From Phycisphaeraceae bacterium (GTDB taxonomy: Bacteria; Planctomycetota; Phycisphaerae; Phycisphaerales; SM1A02): 64,000 nucleotides of DNA. The stretch's first letter is position 1. The number at the start of each line of letters is the position of its first letter. Below are positions 17,118-25,255 of this stretch, piece after piece. The notes below the pieces were generated by a model that worked only from the letters and a program-made list of their open reading frames with translations, ran no database searches and was not told where the DNA came from. Location: positions 1,426,001 to 1,490,000 of the forward strand of contig CP054178.1 in NCBI GenBank assembly GCA_015709595.1, given 5' to 3'. The position numbers and the translations under genes are program-made.

Positions 17118-19499
17118 TCAGAACGGAATGTCCACCGAGAAACTGAAGAGCTGGCGCTCGTCGTCCCGTTCCTTGAGGATGGGGAAGGCGAAGTCGAAGG
17201 CCAGCGGCGCGGGGCCGAAGGCCTCGATGTAGAGCCGGATGCCGAAGCCCACCGACAGCCGGTACTCGTCGAATCCCACGTCGTCGCTCACCGTGCCGGA
17301 ATCGACGAAGAGCACGCCGTTGAAGAGTTCCTCGAAGATGGGGAACTCGTACTGCGCCCCGAGGAAGAAGAGCCACTCGCCGCCCACCGGCTCGTCGCTG
17401 GGTTCGCCGTTGTCGTTGCGGATGCCCTTGGGGCTGATGGTGCGGAAGTCGAACCCGCGGAAGGTGCGTCCGCCCAGGTAGAACTGCTCGTACACCGGGG
17501 CCTCGTCGCTCTCGAAGATGTGCGACACCCTGGCGTTGAGCCGCAGGATGCTGCGCCGGCCCAGGAAGTCCTCGCGCATGGTGATGAAGGTGATGAACTC
17601 GGCGGTGGCGGTGGTGAAGTCGTAGTCCCCGCCCATCAGGCCCACGCGGTCCACGCTGAGCTCGAAGACGCTGCCCCGCCAGGGGCGCACGATGGTGCCC
17701 ACCGTCGATCGCCGCAGCCGCAGCCCCAGGGCGGTGATGGTGTCGGGCCCCTCGGCGGCGAACACTTCGGTGGGCGCGAAGTCGGCGATGGCCGGCAGCT
17801 TCACACGCTCGAAACGCGTCACCGCGCCGATGGACCAGAACTCGCCCAGCTGACGCGTCAGCGACAGCGTCAGGTTCATCCGATCCTCGTCGTACTCGTT
17901 GTACTGCCACTGGCGGAAGAACGCGCTGACGCCGAACGACAGCGGCACGTCGAACAGGTACGGCTCCGTGAGCGAGATCGAGTAGGTGCTCACCTCGTCG
18001 CCCGGCGACAGACGGAGCGAGAATGACTGCCCCGCCCCGCGGAAGGCCCGACCGCGGATGTACTCCTCGAACGACTCGGGCGTGTCGAACAGGTCGAAGT
18101 TGCGCTGGGTGATCGAGAACTCGCCGGCCACGCCCGTGTCCGACCCCACGCCCACGCCGAAGTTGAACGAGCCGGTGTTGCGCTCCTTGACGCGCACCAG
18201 GATGTCGCGGTAGCGGGGATCATCCGGATCGGGCGGCTGGATCGTGATGGACGGCTCGTTGAACAGCCGCGTGGAGCGCAGGCGCTGCTCCGCCCGGGCG
18301 ATGGCCACGGGGTTGACGGGTCGTCCCGGCTCCACGCCGGTGAGCTGACGGCGGATGACCCGATCCTGCGTGAGCGTGTTGCCCACGATCATCACCTCGC
18401 CGATGAGGGCCTTCTCACCCTCGTCCACTTCCAGGCGCAGGTCCACCTCGGGGGCTTCGCTGGTGCGGATTTCGACCGCCCGCACCCGCACGTCCGGCCG
18501 GGCGAGTTCGGCGTAGCCGTCCTGGATCAGCCGCAGCGACTTGCGGATGCGGTCCTGGCTGTACACGTCGCCCGACTTGATGTCGATCCACGCCGCGATC
18601 TGCTCGGAGGGGATGGTGGCGCCCACGGTGCTCACCTGCCGCATGGTGTAGACGCGGCCCTCGCTGATGACGAAGACCACCTTCACCTCGCGGCTGTCGG
18701 GGCTGAGTTCGAGTCGTCGATCCACGCGCACGTCGAGGTAGCCGCGGTTCTTGTAGAAGGCGTCGATGGCCGCCACGTCGTTGGCGATGACCTTCTGATC
18801 CAGTCGCCCGGATCGCAGCAGAAAGATGGCCGTCTCCGTCTTGATCTCCGCCCGCAGGCGCTTGTCGGGAAAGGAGTCGTTGCCCTCGAACTCGATGGCC
18901 CGCACGCGCACGCGAGGCCCCTCGATCACCTGGAAGATCAGGATCGACGACTCCTGCATCGCCCTGGCGTCGGTGGTCACCTCGGACAGATAGTGCCCCC
19001 GGTTGCGGTACAGTTCGACGATGCGCCGCTTGGATTCCTCGATCAGGTACTCATCCGCCGGGGCCCCCGCGCGAACCGGGATGCCCATGAGAATCTCCTG
19101 GTCGGAGATCACCCGGTTGCCCACCACGTCCACCCCCGCCAGCAGGGGCTGCTCGCCCAGGGTGTAGGTCACGACGACGGTTCGGTCCGGCTGCAGGGCG
19201 GCCCGCACGTCCACGGTGCGGAACTCGCCGAGGCGGTAGAGCAGGTCCACGTCCAGCCGCACGGTGCGCGGGTCGTAGGGGTTGCCCGTGGCGGTGCGGA
19301 TGGTGTTGAGGACCGTCTGACGCGAGACGCGGTTCAAGCCCACGATGTCCACGCGGGAGATGGTCAGCCCGGCCAGCGCCGCGTCCTCGCCGCTGATCCC
19401 CTGCGCCCAGGCGCGCCCTCCCGTCAGCCCCGCCACCCCGATGAGGGGCGCGGCGGCGACAAGCCAGAGCATCAGGGCGACAAGGGGAAGCGTTCTCAT
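17118..19499 (-). CDS. bamA: Outer membrane protein assembly factor BamA (Omp85)
   Basis: The 793-residue protein has a signal peptide ending at AWAQG, then about five POTRA domains (residues 45-430; recognisable turns include RVSRQTVLNTIRT, VVGNRVISDQEIL, IEFEGNDSFPDKRL and VGNTLTQDRVIRRQL). A 16-strand-type barrel follows (about 440-793). The barrel carries the conserved loop motif FYLGGRTFRGFDF, equivalent to the VRGF/Y element, and ends in an aromatic C-terminal residue (SVDIPF). BamA folds beta-barrel proteins into the outer membrane, so the organism has a diderm envelope. It is monocistronic here, and no other Bam or LPS-transport gene is adjacent. Confidence 0.95.
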   Translation of the reverse strand: MRTLPLVALMLWLVAAAPLIGVAGLTGGRAWAQGISGEDAALAGLTISRVDIVGLNRVSRQTVLNTIRTATGNPYDPRTVRLDVDLLYRLGEFRTVDVRAALQPDRTVVVTYTLGEQPLLAGVDVVGNRVISDQEILMGIPVRAGAPADEYLIEESKRRIVELYRNRGHYLSEVTTDARAMQESSILIFQVIEGPRVRVRAIEFEGNDSFPDKRLRAEIKTETAIFLLRSGRLDQKVIANDVAAIDAFYKNRGYLDVRVDRRLELSPDSREVKVVFVISEGRVYTMRQVSTVGATIPSEQIAAWIDIKSGDVYSQDRIRKSLRLIQDGYAELARPDVRVRAVEIRTSEAPEVDLRLEVDEGEKALIGEVMIVGNTLTQDRVIRRQLTGVEPGRPVNPVAIARAEQRLRSTRLFNEPSITIQPPDPDDPRYRDILVRVKERNTGSFNFGVGVGSDTGVAGEFSITQRNFDLFDTPESFEEYIRGRAFRGAGQSFSLRLSPGDEVSTYSISLTEPYLFDVPLSFGVSAFFRQWQYNEYDEDRMNLTLSLTRQLGEFWSIGAVTRFERVKLPAIADFAPTEVFAAEGPDTITALGLRLRRSTVGTIVRPWRGSVFELSVDRVGLMGGDYDFTTATAEFITFITMREDFLGRRSILRLNARVSHIFESDEAPVYEQFYLGGRTFRGFDFRTISPKGIRNDNGEPSDEPVGGEWLFFLGAQYEFPIFEELFNGVLFVDSGTVSDDVGFDEYRLSVGFGIRLYIEAFGPAPLAFDFAFPILKERDDERQLFSFSVDIPF

Positions 19500-19805
19500 G
19501 CGGCGTGAGCGGAGAGGATACCGGCCCGAACCCGCTCCAACAAGCGAAGCCGGCTTTCTGGCGAACCACGATGGCGAGGCGCGACCGTGAGGGAGCGGTT
19601 TGCCGCGGCATCGTGCGACACGTCCACTCCCTCACGGTCGCGGCTCACTCACCTGAAGAACACGGTTGCCCACATCATGGTCATCCATCAGCAGAGTTCG
19701 TTGAGTCCGGAGTGCATCATCTCGACCACTCAACCAGGGGCGCAAACGAACAGGGGTCCGATGATCGGACCCCTGCGAGGTTTAGCGGAAGAGTGAGCCA
19801 CGTGA
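19500..19805. other. Intergenic spacer with inverted repeat pair and terminator
   Basis: These 306 bases lie between the divergent 3' end of a PEP-CTERM gene and the 5' end of bamA. They contain two oppositely oriented copies of the GCGACCGTGAGGGAGCGG repeat (about 19577-19600 and 19626-19645), able to form a long stem. A hairpin at 19751-19773 is listed separately. No coding frame with a plausible start was found. Confidence 0.7.
19750..19774 (-). terminator. Terminator of the PEP-CTERM gene at 19806
   Basis: Perfect 11-base-pair stem CAGGGGTCCGA/TCGGACCCCTG around the loop TGA. On the minus strand it is followed by TTCGTTT. It sits about 32 bases beyond the stop codon at 19806. Confidence 0.8.
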
Positions 19806-20495
19806 TCAGCCGCGGACTTTCACAAGCCGCCGACGGAAGACGCCCACGCCGAGCAGGCCGGCCAGGCCCATCCACGCGGCGGGGGGCAGGGGAATCAGCG
19901 CCGTGTTCACGAACGAGTTGCTCTGACCGTCGTTCAGTGACTGCACGTGAATGCCGACGACCAGATCGACGCCGGGCGTGAAGGGCATGGTCAGGCCGCT
20001 CGTGAGCGAACTGATGACGTCGTTGAAATCCTTGCCAATCTTCAGCTGGAAGGTGACCTTCACCCACTCGCCGGGGTTCACGCCACCCGGTGAACCGCTG
20101 CTTGAGGCCTTGAAGTCCCATTCGGTGTTGGGCAAGCCGTATGCAGAGCCGCCCGGCAACGGGCCGCCGCCAGCCGGGCCGGTGATGCTGACGCCGGCGG
20201 AACTGGTGACTGACATGGTCGCGCCCAGCAGCGCACCGTCGTAGAACCAGATGCCGGTGATGGACGAGTCGGGGTTGGGGTTGCCCGCAACGGCGTTCTC
20301 GAAGAGGAACGAGACGAAGTTGAACCCGCCGCTCGAACCTTCATCGGTCACCGTCATCGAGTACGACGACCCGTTCTGGGCGTTCGCATTGCCGTTGGTG
20401 GTGATGTTCTTGAACCCGTACACGCTGGCGGCCGAGGCGCTCAACGCGCCGGACGCCACAACCAGACCCGCCACGAGCCCCTTGAACCGTGTCAT
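19806..20495 (-). CDS. Secreted PEP-CTERM protein
   Basis: The 229-residue product has a signal peptide (FKGLVAGLVVASGALSASA) and ends in PLPPAAWMGLAGLLGVGVFRRR, a textbook PLPPAAW-type PEP-CTERM sorting tail. The mature part is Gly-, Ser- and Asn-rich and likely beta-structured, with a central stretch of small residues (GPAGGGPLPGG). The ATG at 20495 is chosen because the signal peptide starts there and GGGAGAGACA precedes it. Such proteins are exported, processed by an exosortase and often glycosylated or surface-bound. No catalytic motif is visible. Confidence 0.85.
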   Translation of the reverse strand: MTRFKGLVAGLVVASGALSASAASVYGFKNITTNGNANAQNGSSYSMTVTDEGSSGGFNFVSFLFENAVAGNPNPDSSITGIWFYDGALLGATMSVTSSAGVSITGPAGGGPLPGGSAYGLPNTEWDFKASSSGSPGGVNPGEWVKVTFQLKIGKDFNDVISSLTSGLTMPFTPGVDLVVGIHVQSLNDGQSNSFVNTALIPLPPAAWMGLAGLLGVGVFRRRLVKVRG

Positions 20496-20751
20496 GTTGT
20501 CTCTCCCTGAACCCGGAATGATTGTCTGAAGGCGTCGCCCCCTCAGGCGACCTTCACCAACCCTCACCACGTCAAGACATGATACTCGTCGCGGCACGTC
20601 CGATTACACGAAATCAGGCCACTTTCTGGCAGAGACAGGTGAGGACCGATTCTGGGCGATTCTCGTCCTATAATACATGACTCAGTGACTCACCAACGCA
20701 CTCCGTCGAATCGGGTCGGGCTCCCACCTCAGGAAAAAGACGATTCGGAAT

Positions 20752-22515
20752 TCACCGGGAATTGTCCACAATCCATCCCCAGAGCGTCTCCACATCCGCC
20801 ATCCTTGTCCGCCACGCGCCCACCGCCACGCGCAGCGTCAGATGGCCGTTGAGTCGCGTGTGCGTGATGAACGACTGGCCCGATCGGTTCACGCCGTCGA
20901 GTATGCGCTGCGTCGCCGCCTCGCCGCCGCGGTGACGGAAGCACACCAGCGACAGCGTCGGGGTCGCGGCGAGCTCCAGGTCGGGATGCTCCTCCACCCG
21001 TCGCGCCAGCCACCGCGCCATCTCCACGCATCGTCGCACGTGCGTGCGCAGCCCCTCCACGCCGTAGTGGCGGATGACGAACCAGAGTTTCAGCGCTCTG
21101 AAGCGGCGTCCCAGCGGAATCTGCCAGTCGCGGTAGTCGATCACCGCGCCCGACTCGGTGGCCTGGTTGCGCAGGTACTCGGGCAGGATCGACAGCGCCC
21201 GGATGAGCGCCGCCCGGTCGCGCACCCACAGGCACGAGCAGTCGAAGTTCGTCAGCATCCACTTGTGCGGGTTGAAGCAGTACGAGTCGGTCCGCTCCAC
21301 GCCGCGGTTGATCCAGCGGAACTCCGGGCAGAGCGCCGCCGTGCCCGCCAGGGCCGCATCGACATGGAGCCAGGGCCGCGTGCTCCGGCTTCCGACAGGT
21401 GCGCCGCGGTTCCCGGCGGGTGTGCCACGGCTCCCAAGTGGTGTGCCACGGCTCTGTGAGCCGTGCGTTTCACCCGCGGCATCCGACCTCGCGGAAGAGC
21501 CATCGTCTCCGGGCTTTCCTGCGACTGCACCGCTTCCGCCGCCGCACGTGTTCTCCGCGCCCGCACGGCCGACACGGCCGTGGCACACCTCGCCGTGGCT
21601 CGCTTCCCGCTCGAACACTTCTTCCAGCATCTCTCCGATCGCTTCCACCGGGTCGACCGCCAGCGACGAGGTCGTGCCCACCGTGGCGCACACGAAGAAG
21701 GGCGTCAGACCCGCCTCGAGGTCGCGCTCGATCGCCTGTCGCAGAAGGTCCACGCGCATGGCGAAGCGGTGATCGGTTTCGATGAGCCGCAGGTTCCGCG
21801 ACCCGATGCCGGCGATCATGGCGGCCTTCTCGACCGACGAATGCGCTTGGGCCGAGGTGTACGCCACCAAGGTCTGCCGGACGACTCCCGGCGCGCCGAC
21901 GCCCGCCAGGCCGTCGCGGTTGGACGCCCCGCCCGTGGCCCGCTCGCGCGCGGCGAGCATGGCGCAGAGCACGGCGCTGGATGCGGTGTCCTGAATGACG
22001 CCGCCGCCGACCGTTGTGTGAAGACCCACACACCCATCCGCACCCTCACTCCCAATCCCTCTCCCAGTGGGACAGGGGAGTGCGGACACCGAACGAAACC
22101 CCGCAGGCAGTCCCAGCATGTCCACCAGCCAGTCCAGCACCAGGGTCTCGAGTTCGGTGCAGGATGGGCTGGTGGCCCACAGCATTCCCTGCACGCCCAG
22201 CCCCGCGCTGAGCAGTTCGCCCAGGATGGACGGGTACGAGTTGTTCGCCGGGAAGTACCCGAAGAAGCCAGGCGACTGCCAGTGCGTCACGCCCGGCAGG
22301 ATGATCTCCTGCACGTCGCGCAGCACCTGCTCGAACGGCTCGCCCGATTCGGGCGCGTGCCGCGGCAGGCGATCTCGCACCTCGCCCGGTTTGACCGGCG
22401 ACATCACGGGGTATCGCTCCACCTGCTCCAGGTAGTCCGCGATCCAGTCGATCACCGCCCGTCCGTGACGCCGGAAGTCATCAGCCGACATGTGCGGCGA
22501 AGCGGGGTCGGTCAT
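20752..22515 (-). CDS. PLP-dependent aromatic-L-amino-acid-type decarboxylase with two in-frame repeat insertions
   Basis: The 587-residue frame encodes a group II decarboxylase; usual length is about 470-490. Conserved blocks include THWQSPGFFGYFPANNSYPSILGE, SCTELETLVLDWL, VIQDTASSAVLCAM, the substrate His region AHSSVEKAA, VDAALAG and the PLP lysine in NPHKWML. Two foreign segments explain the excess length. One (about residues 139-170) derives from the CCTCTCCC/GGGAGAGG repeat. The other (about 307-373) carries palindromic repeats and 7-residue tandem units (GSRGTP-like). Both keep the frame. The substrate could be Trp, Tyr, Phe or DOPA. Whether the interrupted enzyme works is not known. 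Confidence 0.85.
   Translation of the reverse strand: MTDPASPHMSADDFRRHGRAVIDWIADYLEQVERYPVMSPVKPGEVRDRLPRHAPESGEPFEQVLRDVQEIILPGVTHWQSPGFFGYFPANNSYPSILGELLSAGLGVQGMLWATSPSCTELETLVLDWLVDMLGLPAGFRSVSALPCPTGRGIGSEGADGCVGLHTTVGGGVIQDTASSAVLCAMLAARERATGGASNRDGLAGVGAPGVVRQTLVAYTSAQAHSSVEKAAMIAGIGSRNLRLIETDHRFAMRVDLLRQAIERDLEAGLTPFFVCATVGTTSSLAVDPVEAIGEMLEEVFEREASHGEVCHGRVGRAGAENTCGGGSGAVAGKPGDDGSSARSDAAGETHGSQSRGTPLGSRGTPAGNRGAPVGSRSTRPWLHVDAALAGTAALCPEFRWINRGVERTDSYCFNPHKWMLTNFDCSCLWVRDRAALIRALSILPEYLRNQATESGAVIDYRDWQIPLGRRFRALKLWFVIRHYGVEGLRTHVRRCVEMARWLARRVEEHPDLELAATPTLSLVCFRHRGGEAATQRILDGVNRSGQSFITHTRLNGHLTLRVAVGAWRTRMADVETLWGWIVDNSR
21380..21595. repeat. Repeat insertion inside the decarboxylase gene
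   Basis: This stretch holds the palindromes CACGGCTCTGTGAGCCGTG (21447-21465) and CACGGCCGACACGGCCGTG (21564-21582). It also has about three 21-base tandem units upstream of the first (GTGTGCCACGGCTCC-type). Everything is in frame with the decarboxylase and encodes Gly/Ser/Arg-rich linker between EEVFERE and STRPWLHVDAALAG. Confidence 0.85.
22007..22105. repeat. Second repeat insertion inside the decarboxylase gene
   Basis: In-frame block containing an imperfect copy of the CCCTCTCCC/GGGAGAGGG palindrome (near 22055-22078). Related copies lie at about 40185-40212 and in the 3' end of the MetB-family gene (62036-62090). It interrupts the conserved stretch between LGLPAGFRS and GGGVIQDTASS. 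Confidence 0.78.
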
Positions 22516-22625
22516 GCGAGGAGAATAGGGCGGGGCGGACTGTCGGTTCCGGGCTGTCGGCTTGTTGACTGACGGCGGCTTTGACGTGTGCCGCGGCCGT
22601 GCGGTCACGCCAAACCCGTGTGTGC

Positions 22626-22759
22626 CACGGCCGTTTCGGCCGTGCGGCCGTGCGGGCGAGGTGAGACCTGCGGAGAGATGGAATCGTGCGGGAGGCCGCC
22701 GCCTGAGGTACTCGCGGTATCGGTCGCCTGGGGCCGCTCGCACGGCTCACAGAGCCGTG
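22626..22759 (-). repeat. Composite palindromic repeat, copy 1
   Basis: CACGGCCGTTTCGGCCGTG (22626-22644) and CACGGCTCACAGAGCCGTG (22741-22759) flank about 95 bases. In reverse orientation these match the interior of the copy at 24257-24381 almost throughout, including the words GATTCCATCTCTC and GCGAGTACCTCAG. The element thus behaves as a unit with hairpin ends. Confidence 0.85.
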
Positions 22760-23061
22760 GCACACTTCGGTCGGACGACGCGGCATACGCCTCTTCTGTG
22801 AGTTTCTGTGGATGAGTTGTGAGGAAGTGGGGTTCAGCGGCGGGCCATCGGCGATCGGTTTCGGGCTGGCGGCTGCAACGAACAGCCGCCAATGAACCTC
22901 GGAATGGGGCTCCGTCCGTCCCAATACCGCCAATTTGACCCCGGAATCGCTCGTTCATTCGCCTCGATCGCCAGGTCATCCCGCTTCCGCGTCAATCTGG
23001 GTAAACTTGAGCCGGATTATCTCGGCTCCGCAAAAACCCTGTAAACTCTGGAACTTCCCTC

Positions 23062-23089
23062 TTGGCACCTGCGAAAAAGTCGCCATAAT
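23062..23089 (+). promoter_or_regulatory. Putative sigma-70 promoter for the PEP-CTERM gene
   Basis: TTGGCA (23062-23067), a 16-base spacer, then CATAAT (23084-23089). It is the best match in the spacer and lies about 220 bases before the ATG at 23312. Confidence 0.45.
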
Positions 23090-23311
23090 GGAGAGGCGGT
23101 GTTGATCGGCTCGCCGGTCGCATCGCATCAGGTTCGTGGGACCAAGGGGAGAGCGATCGGGCCTTCACGACATGCTCGGGTGCATGGCTGGTGATGGTTC
23201 CCTCGCTCAATCCGGCGTCCTTGGGTCATGGTGGTCGAGCCGATCGTCGTGACTCACGGTTTCAATCATCCGAGCATTCGCTCACACACACGTAGACTAG
23301 AGGAGGATTCG

Positions 23312-24070
23312 ATGAGGAAGAGCACCACATTCGGGCTGGCCACCATCGCTGGCCTGTTCGTCGCCAGCTCCGCCACGGCGGGCGTCGTCATGTTCGACCT
23401 GCGCGGCGGCACGACCGACTGGGACGCCGCCCTGCTCAACGCGGGCAAGACCCTCAAGGCGTCGTGGGATTTCGGCACCCTGCCGGACTTCGGCCTGCTT
23501 GACGGAGACGAGCCGCTGGACTGGCGCGGCAGCCGGGGCAACGCCGCTGGCCGCGTTCCCGAGGGCTTCCTGCCCACCAACGTCCGCTTCCAGTCCAACC
23601 TGGATCAGTGGGGCGCCAACGGCGAGAACCCCGGTGGCGAGCGTGGTGGCGCCCAGCCGCTGGTTTTTGTCGGCCCGTCGCAGGGTTTCGGCAACACCAA
23701 GAACTGGCTCGGTTCGAACTTCGCCGCCGACTCGTTTGACATCGTGTTCGACGGCGGCACCAAGACCGCGGTTGACCTCGTCGTGTCGACGATTTTCGCC
23801 ACCAGCACTGATGTCAGCGTTTACGGCGCCAACAACGAACTGCTGATGCGCGTCACCCTGGCCGGCACCGCCAACGCCGGGTATCGCGTGGGCTTCCTCG
23901 CCACCGAGGGCAGCATCATCTCGCGGATCAACATCGACACCACGAGTCAGGCGCTCTACGAGGGCGTTCAGGGCATGATGAACGTCTACGAGGGCGTCAT
24001 CCCCGCTCCGGGCGCTCTGGCCCTGCTGGGCGTCGCCGGGCTGGTCAGCCGTCGTCGTCGCCGCGCCTGA
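23312..24070 (+). CDS. Secreted PEP-CTERM-like protein
   Basis: The 252-residue product has a signal peptide (FGLATIAGLFVASSATAG) and ends in VIPAPGALALLGVAGLVSRRRRRA, a Phycisphaerae-style sorting tail. GAGGAGG ends six bases before the ATG at 23312, an unusually good ribosome-binding site that fixes the start. The mature part is a beta-rich region of about 200 residues with paired segments (NVRFQSNLDQWG, FDIVFDGGTKTAVDLVV) like extracellular jelly-roll domains, but no family could be named. A strong Rho-independent terminator follows, so it is transcribed alone. Confidence 0.85.
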   Translation: MRKSTTFGLATIAGLFVASSATAGVVMFDLRGGTTDWDAALLNAGKTLKASWDFGTLPDFGLLDGDEPLDWRGSRGNAAGRVPEGFLPTNVRFQSNLDQWGANGENPGGERGGAQPLVFVGPSQGFGNTKNWLGSNFAADSFDIVFDGGTKTAVDLVVSTIFATSTDVSVYGANNELLMRVTLAGTANAGYRVGFLATEGSIISRINIDTTSQALYEGVQGMMNVYEGVIPAPGALALLGVAGLVSRRRRRA

Positions 24071-24113
24071 TCCGGTCTCCTCCGAGTCCGATCGCACTTA
24101 CGCGATTCACACG

Positions 24114-24147
24114 CCACGCCGCGGACAACCGCGGCGTGGTTCTTTTT
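24114..24147 (+). terminator. Rho-independent terminator
   Basis: Perfect 11-base-pair stem CCACGCCGCGG/CCGCGGCGTGG with the loop ACAA, followed by TTCTTTTT. It lies 43 bases after the stop codon at 24070. Confidence 0.92.
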
Positions 24148-24256
24148 GGTCGTGGTGGTGCGGCAGACGGACCGTCAGCGGTCGTCGGTTGTCAGTGATC
24201 GGCTCCGGCTGCTGCGCCGCGGCTTCCGACGACGTGTACCACGGTTCGGAGTGTGC

Positions 24257-24381
24257 CACGGCTCTGTGAGCCGTGCGAGCGGCTCCAGGCGACCGACGCC
24301 GCGAGTACCTCAGTGCGGCGGCCTCCCGCACGATTCCATCTCTCCTCAGGTCTCATCGCCCGCACGGCCGACACGGCCGTG
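24257..24381 (+). repeat. Composite palindromic repeat, copy 2
   Basis: CACGGCTCTGTGAGCCGTG (24257-24275) and CACGGCCGACACGGCCGTG (24363-24381) flank an 87-base interior shared, inverted, with 22626-22759. A second, more diverged unit follows (24443-24578), and extra single hairpins lie at 24403-24421 and 24598-24616. Confidence 0.87.
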
Positions 24382-24630
24382 GCACACGGGTTGGCGCGCC
24401 TACACGGCCGAAACGGCCGTGGCACACCAGTTCGGAGTGTGCCACGGCTCTGTGAGCCGTGCGAGCGATCCCAGGCGACCGACACCGCGAGAACCTCAGC
24501 GAGGCGCATCCACCGGACGACTTCATTGCTTCTGATGTTCCACCACTCCCGCGCGCCCGCACGGCCGAAACGGCCGTGGCACACGGGATGGCGCGTACAC
24601 GGCCGAAACGGCCGTGGCGCCAGGGCGGCC

Positions 24631-24957
24631 TTACCGCTGATCCGGCTCGATCGTCACCGTGAGGAGCTTGGTCTCGAACTGCTCGCGGAGCAGTTCGGCG
24701 TGCTCGCGGTGCGTGACGACCAGCAGCGCCACGCCGGTCTGGTGCGCTTCGAGCGTGCGCTGCAGCGCCTCGGTGTGGTTGAACTTGCAGATCTCCTGCA
24801 GGGCGCGGATCACGTCCTCCATGAAGTTGCTGTCATCGTTGTGCAGCAGCACCTTCCACGGAGGGAGCTTGTCAACGCGCGGCGGCGCGACCTTGGGGCG
24901 CTCCTGAAGCGCCGCCTGCCCCCCGCCGTTCGGCTGATTGGATTGCTCGCTCGCCAT
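24631..24957 (-). CDS. clpS: ATP-dependent Clp protease adaptor ClpS
   Basis: The 108-residue protein has a disordered N-terminal tail of about 30 residues and a ClpS core. The core carries the hallmark LHNDDSNFMEDVIRAL, the conserved CKFNHTEAL helix and the HREHAELLREQ segment. ClpS delivers N-degron substrates to ClpA/ClpC. With two ClpP genes in the same window this supports an N-end-rule proteolysis pathway. The gene is transcribed away from the terminase-type operon, from a shared spacer of 298 bases. Confidence 0.94.
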   Translation of the reverse strand: MASEQSNQPNGGGQAALQERPKVAPPRVDKLPPWKVLLHNDDSNFMEDVIRALQEICKFNHTEALQRTLEAHQTGVALLVVTHREHAELLREQFETKLLTVTIEPDQR

Positions 24958-25159
24958 GACTTCTTCGTCTCGCCCGGTGGTCCCCCCGACGATTCTGCGT
25001 TCACGTGGTTATAGGCGCGGCGCGGGGGTCAAGGCGACTGAAAACGCCGCACGACTCTGAAATGCCGCGATCATCCGCGGAGCGGGCAACCGCGGGGCGC
25101 CGTCCCGCACGGAGCCGCCTGGCCCGTCTGACGTGTCCCGCGAAGTGTGGGCAGGCCGC

Positions 25160-25213
25160 TTGACTCGCGGAAATGTACGGCATATGTTCGGTATTGTTGA
25201 CGATCATGTCAAC
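25160..25213 (+). promoter_or_regulatory. Promoter and palindromic operator of the terminase-type operon
   Basis: TTGACT (25160-25165), a 17-base spacer and TATGTT (25183-25188) form a good promoter. The perfect inverted repeat GTTGACGATCATGTCAAC (25196-25213) covers the expected transcription start. This layout is typical of a repressor-controlled operon. The first gene encodes a helix-turn-helix protein and is the obvious candidate regulator. Confidence 0.7.
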
Positions 25214-25255
25214 ACCATCGGGCTGGTCCGAGGGGCAGCCCACAGGAGGCCGGAC

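Larger units (their letters stand above)
22516..23311. other. Gene-free 796-base region with a composite palindromic repeat and a promoter
   Basis: No credible coding frame was seen. The left part holds a composite repeat (22626-22759) that is the inverted equivalent of 24257-24381. The right part is lower in GC and includes a promoter-like pair at 23062-23089. The transcript of the downstream PEP-CTERM gene would then have a leader of about 210 bases, in which no known riboswitch was recognised. Confidence 0.65.
24071..24630. other. Gene-free 560-base region: terminator plus dense palindromic repeats
   Basis: The left end holds the terminator of the PEP-CTERM gene. From 24257 to 24616 there are two CACGGCTCTGTGAGCCGTG and four CACGGCCG(A/G)(A/C)ACGGCCGTG hairpins with partly repeated spacers, ending about 15 bases from the clpS stop codon. 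No coding frame was found; translated frames here are repeat-derived. Confidence 0.8.

Noticed and set aside
20669-20674. TATAAT on the plus strand
   Set aside because: No matching -35 element at proper spacing and no plus-strand gene downstream; probably chance.
24240-24620. CRISPR-like array
   Set aside because: Hairpins alternate between two kinds with unequal spacers that themselves repeat; no cas gene nearby.
24253-25014. Plus-strand frame of 253 codons rich in PRPHGRHGRGT
   Set aside because: Translated palindromic repeats and shadow of clpS; not a gene.
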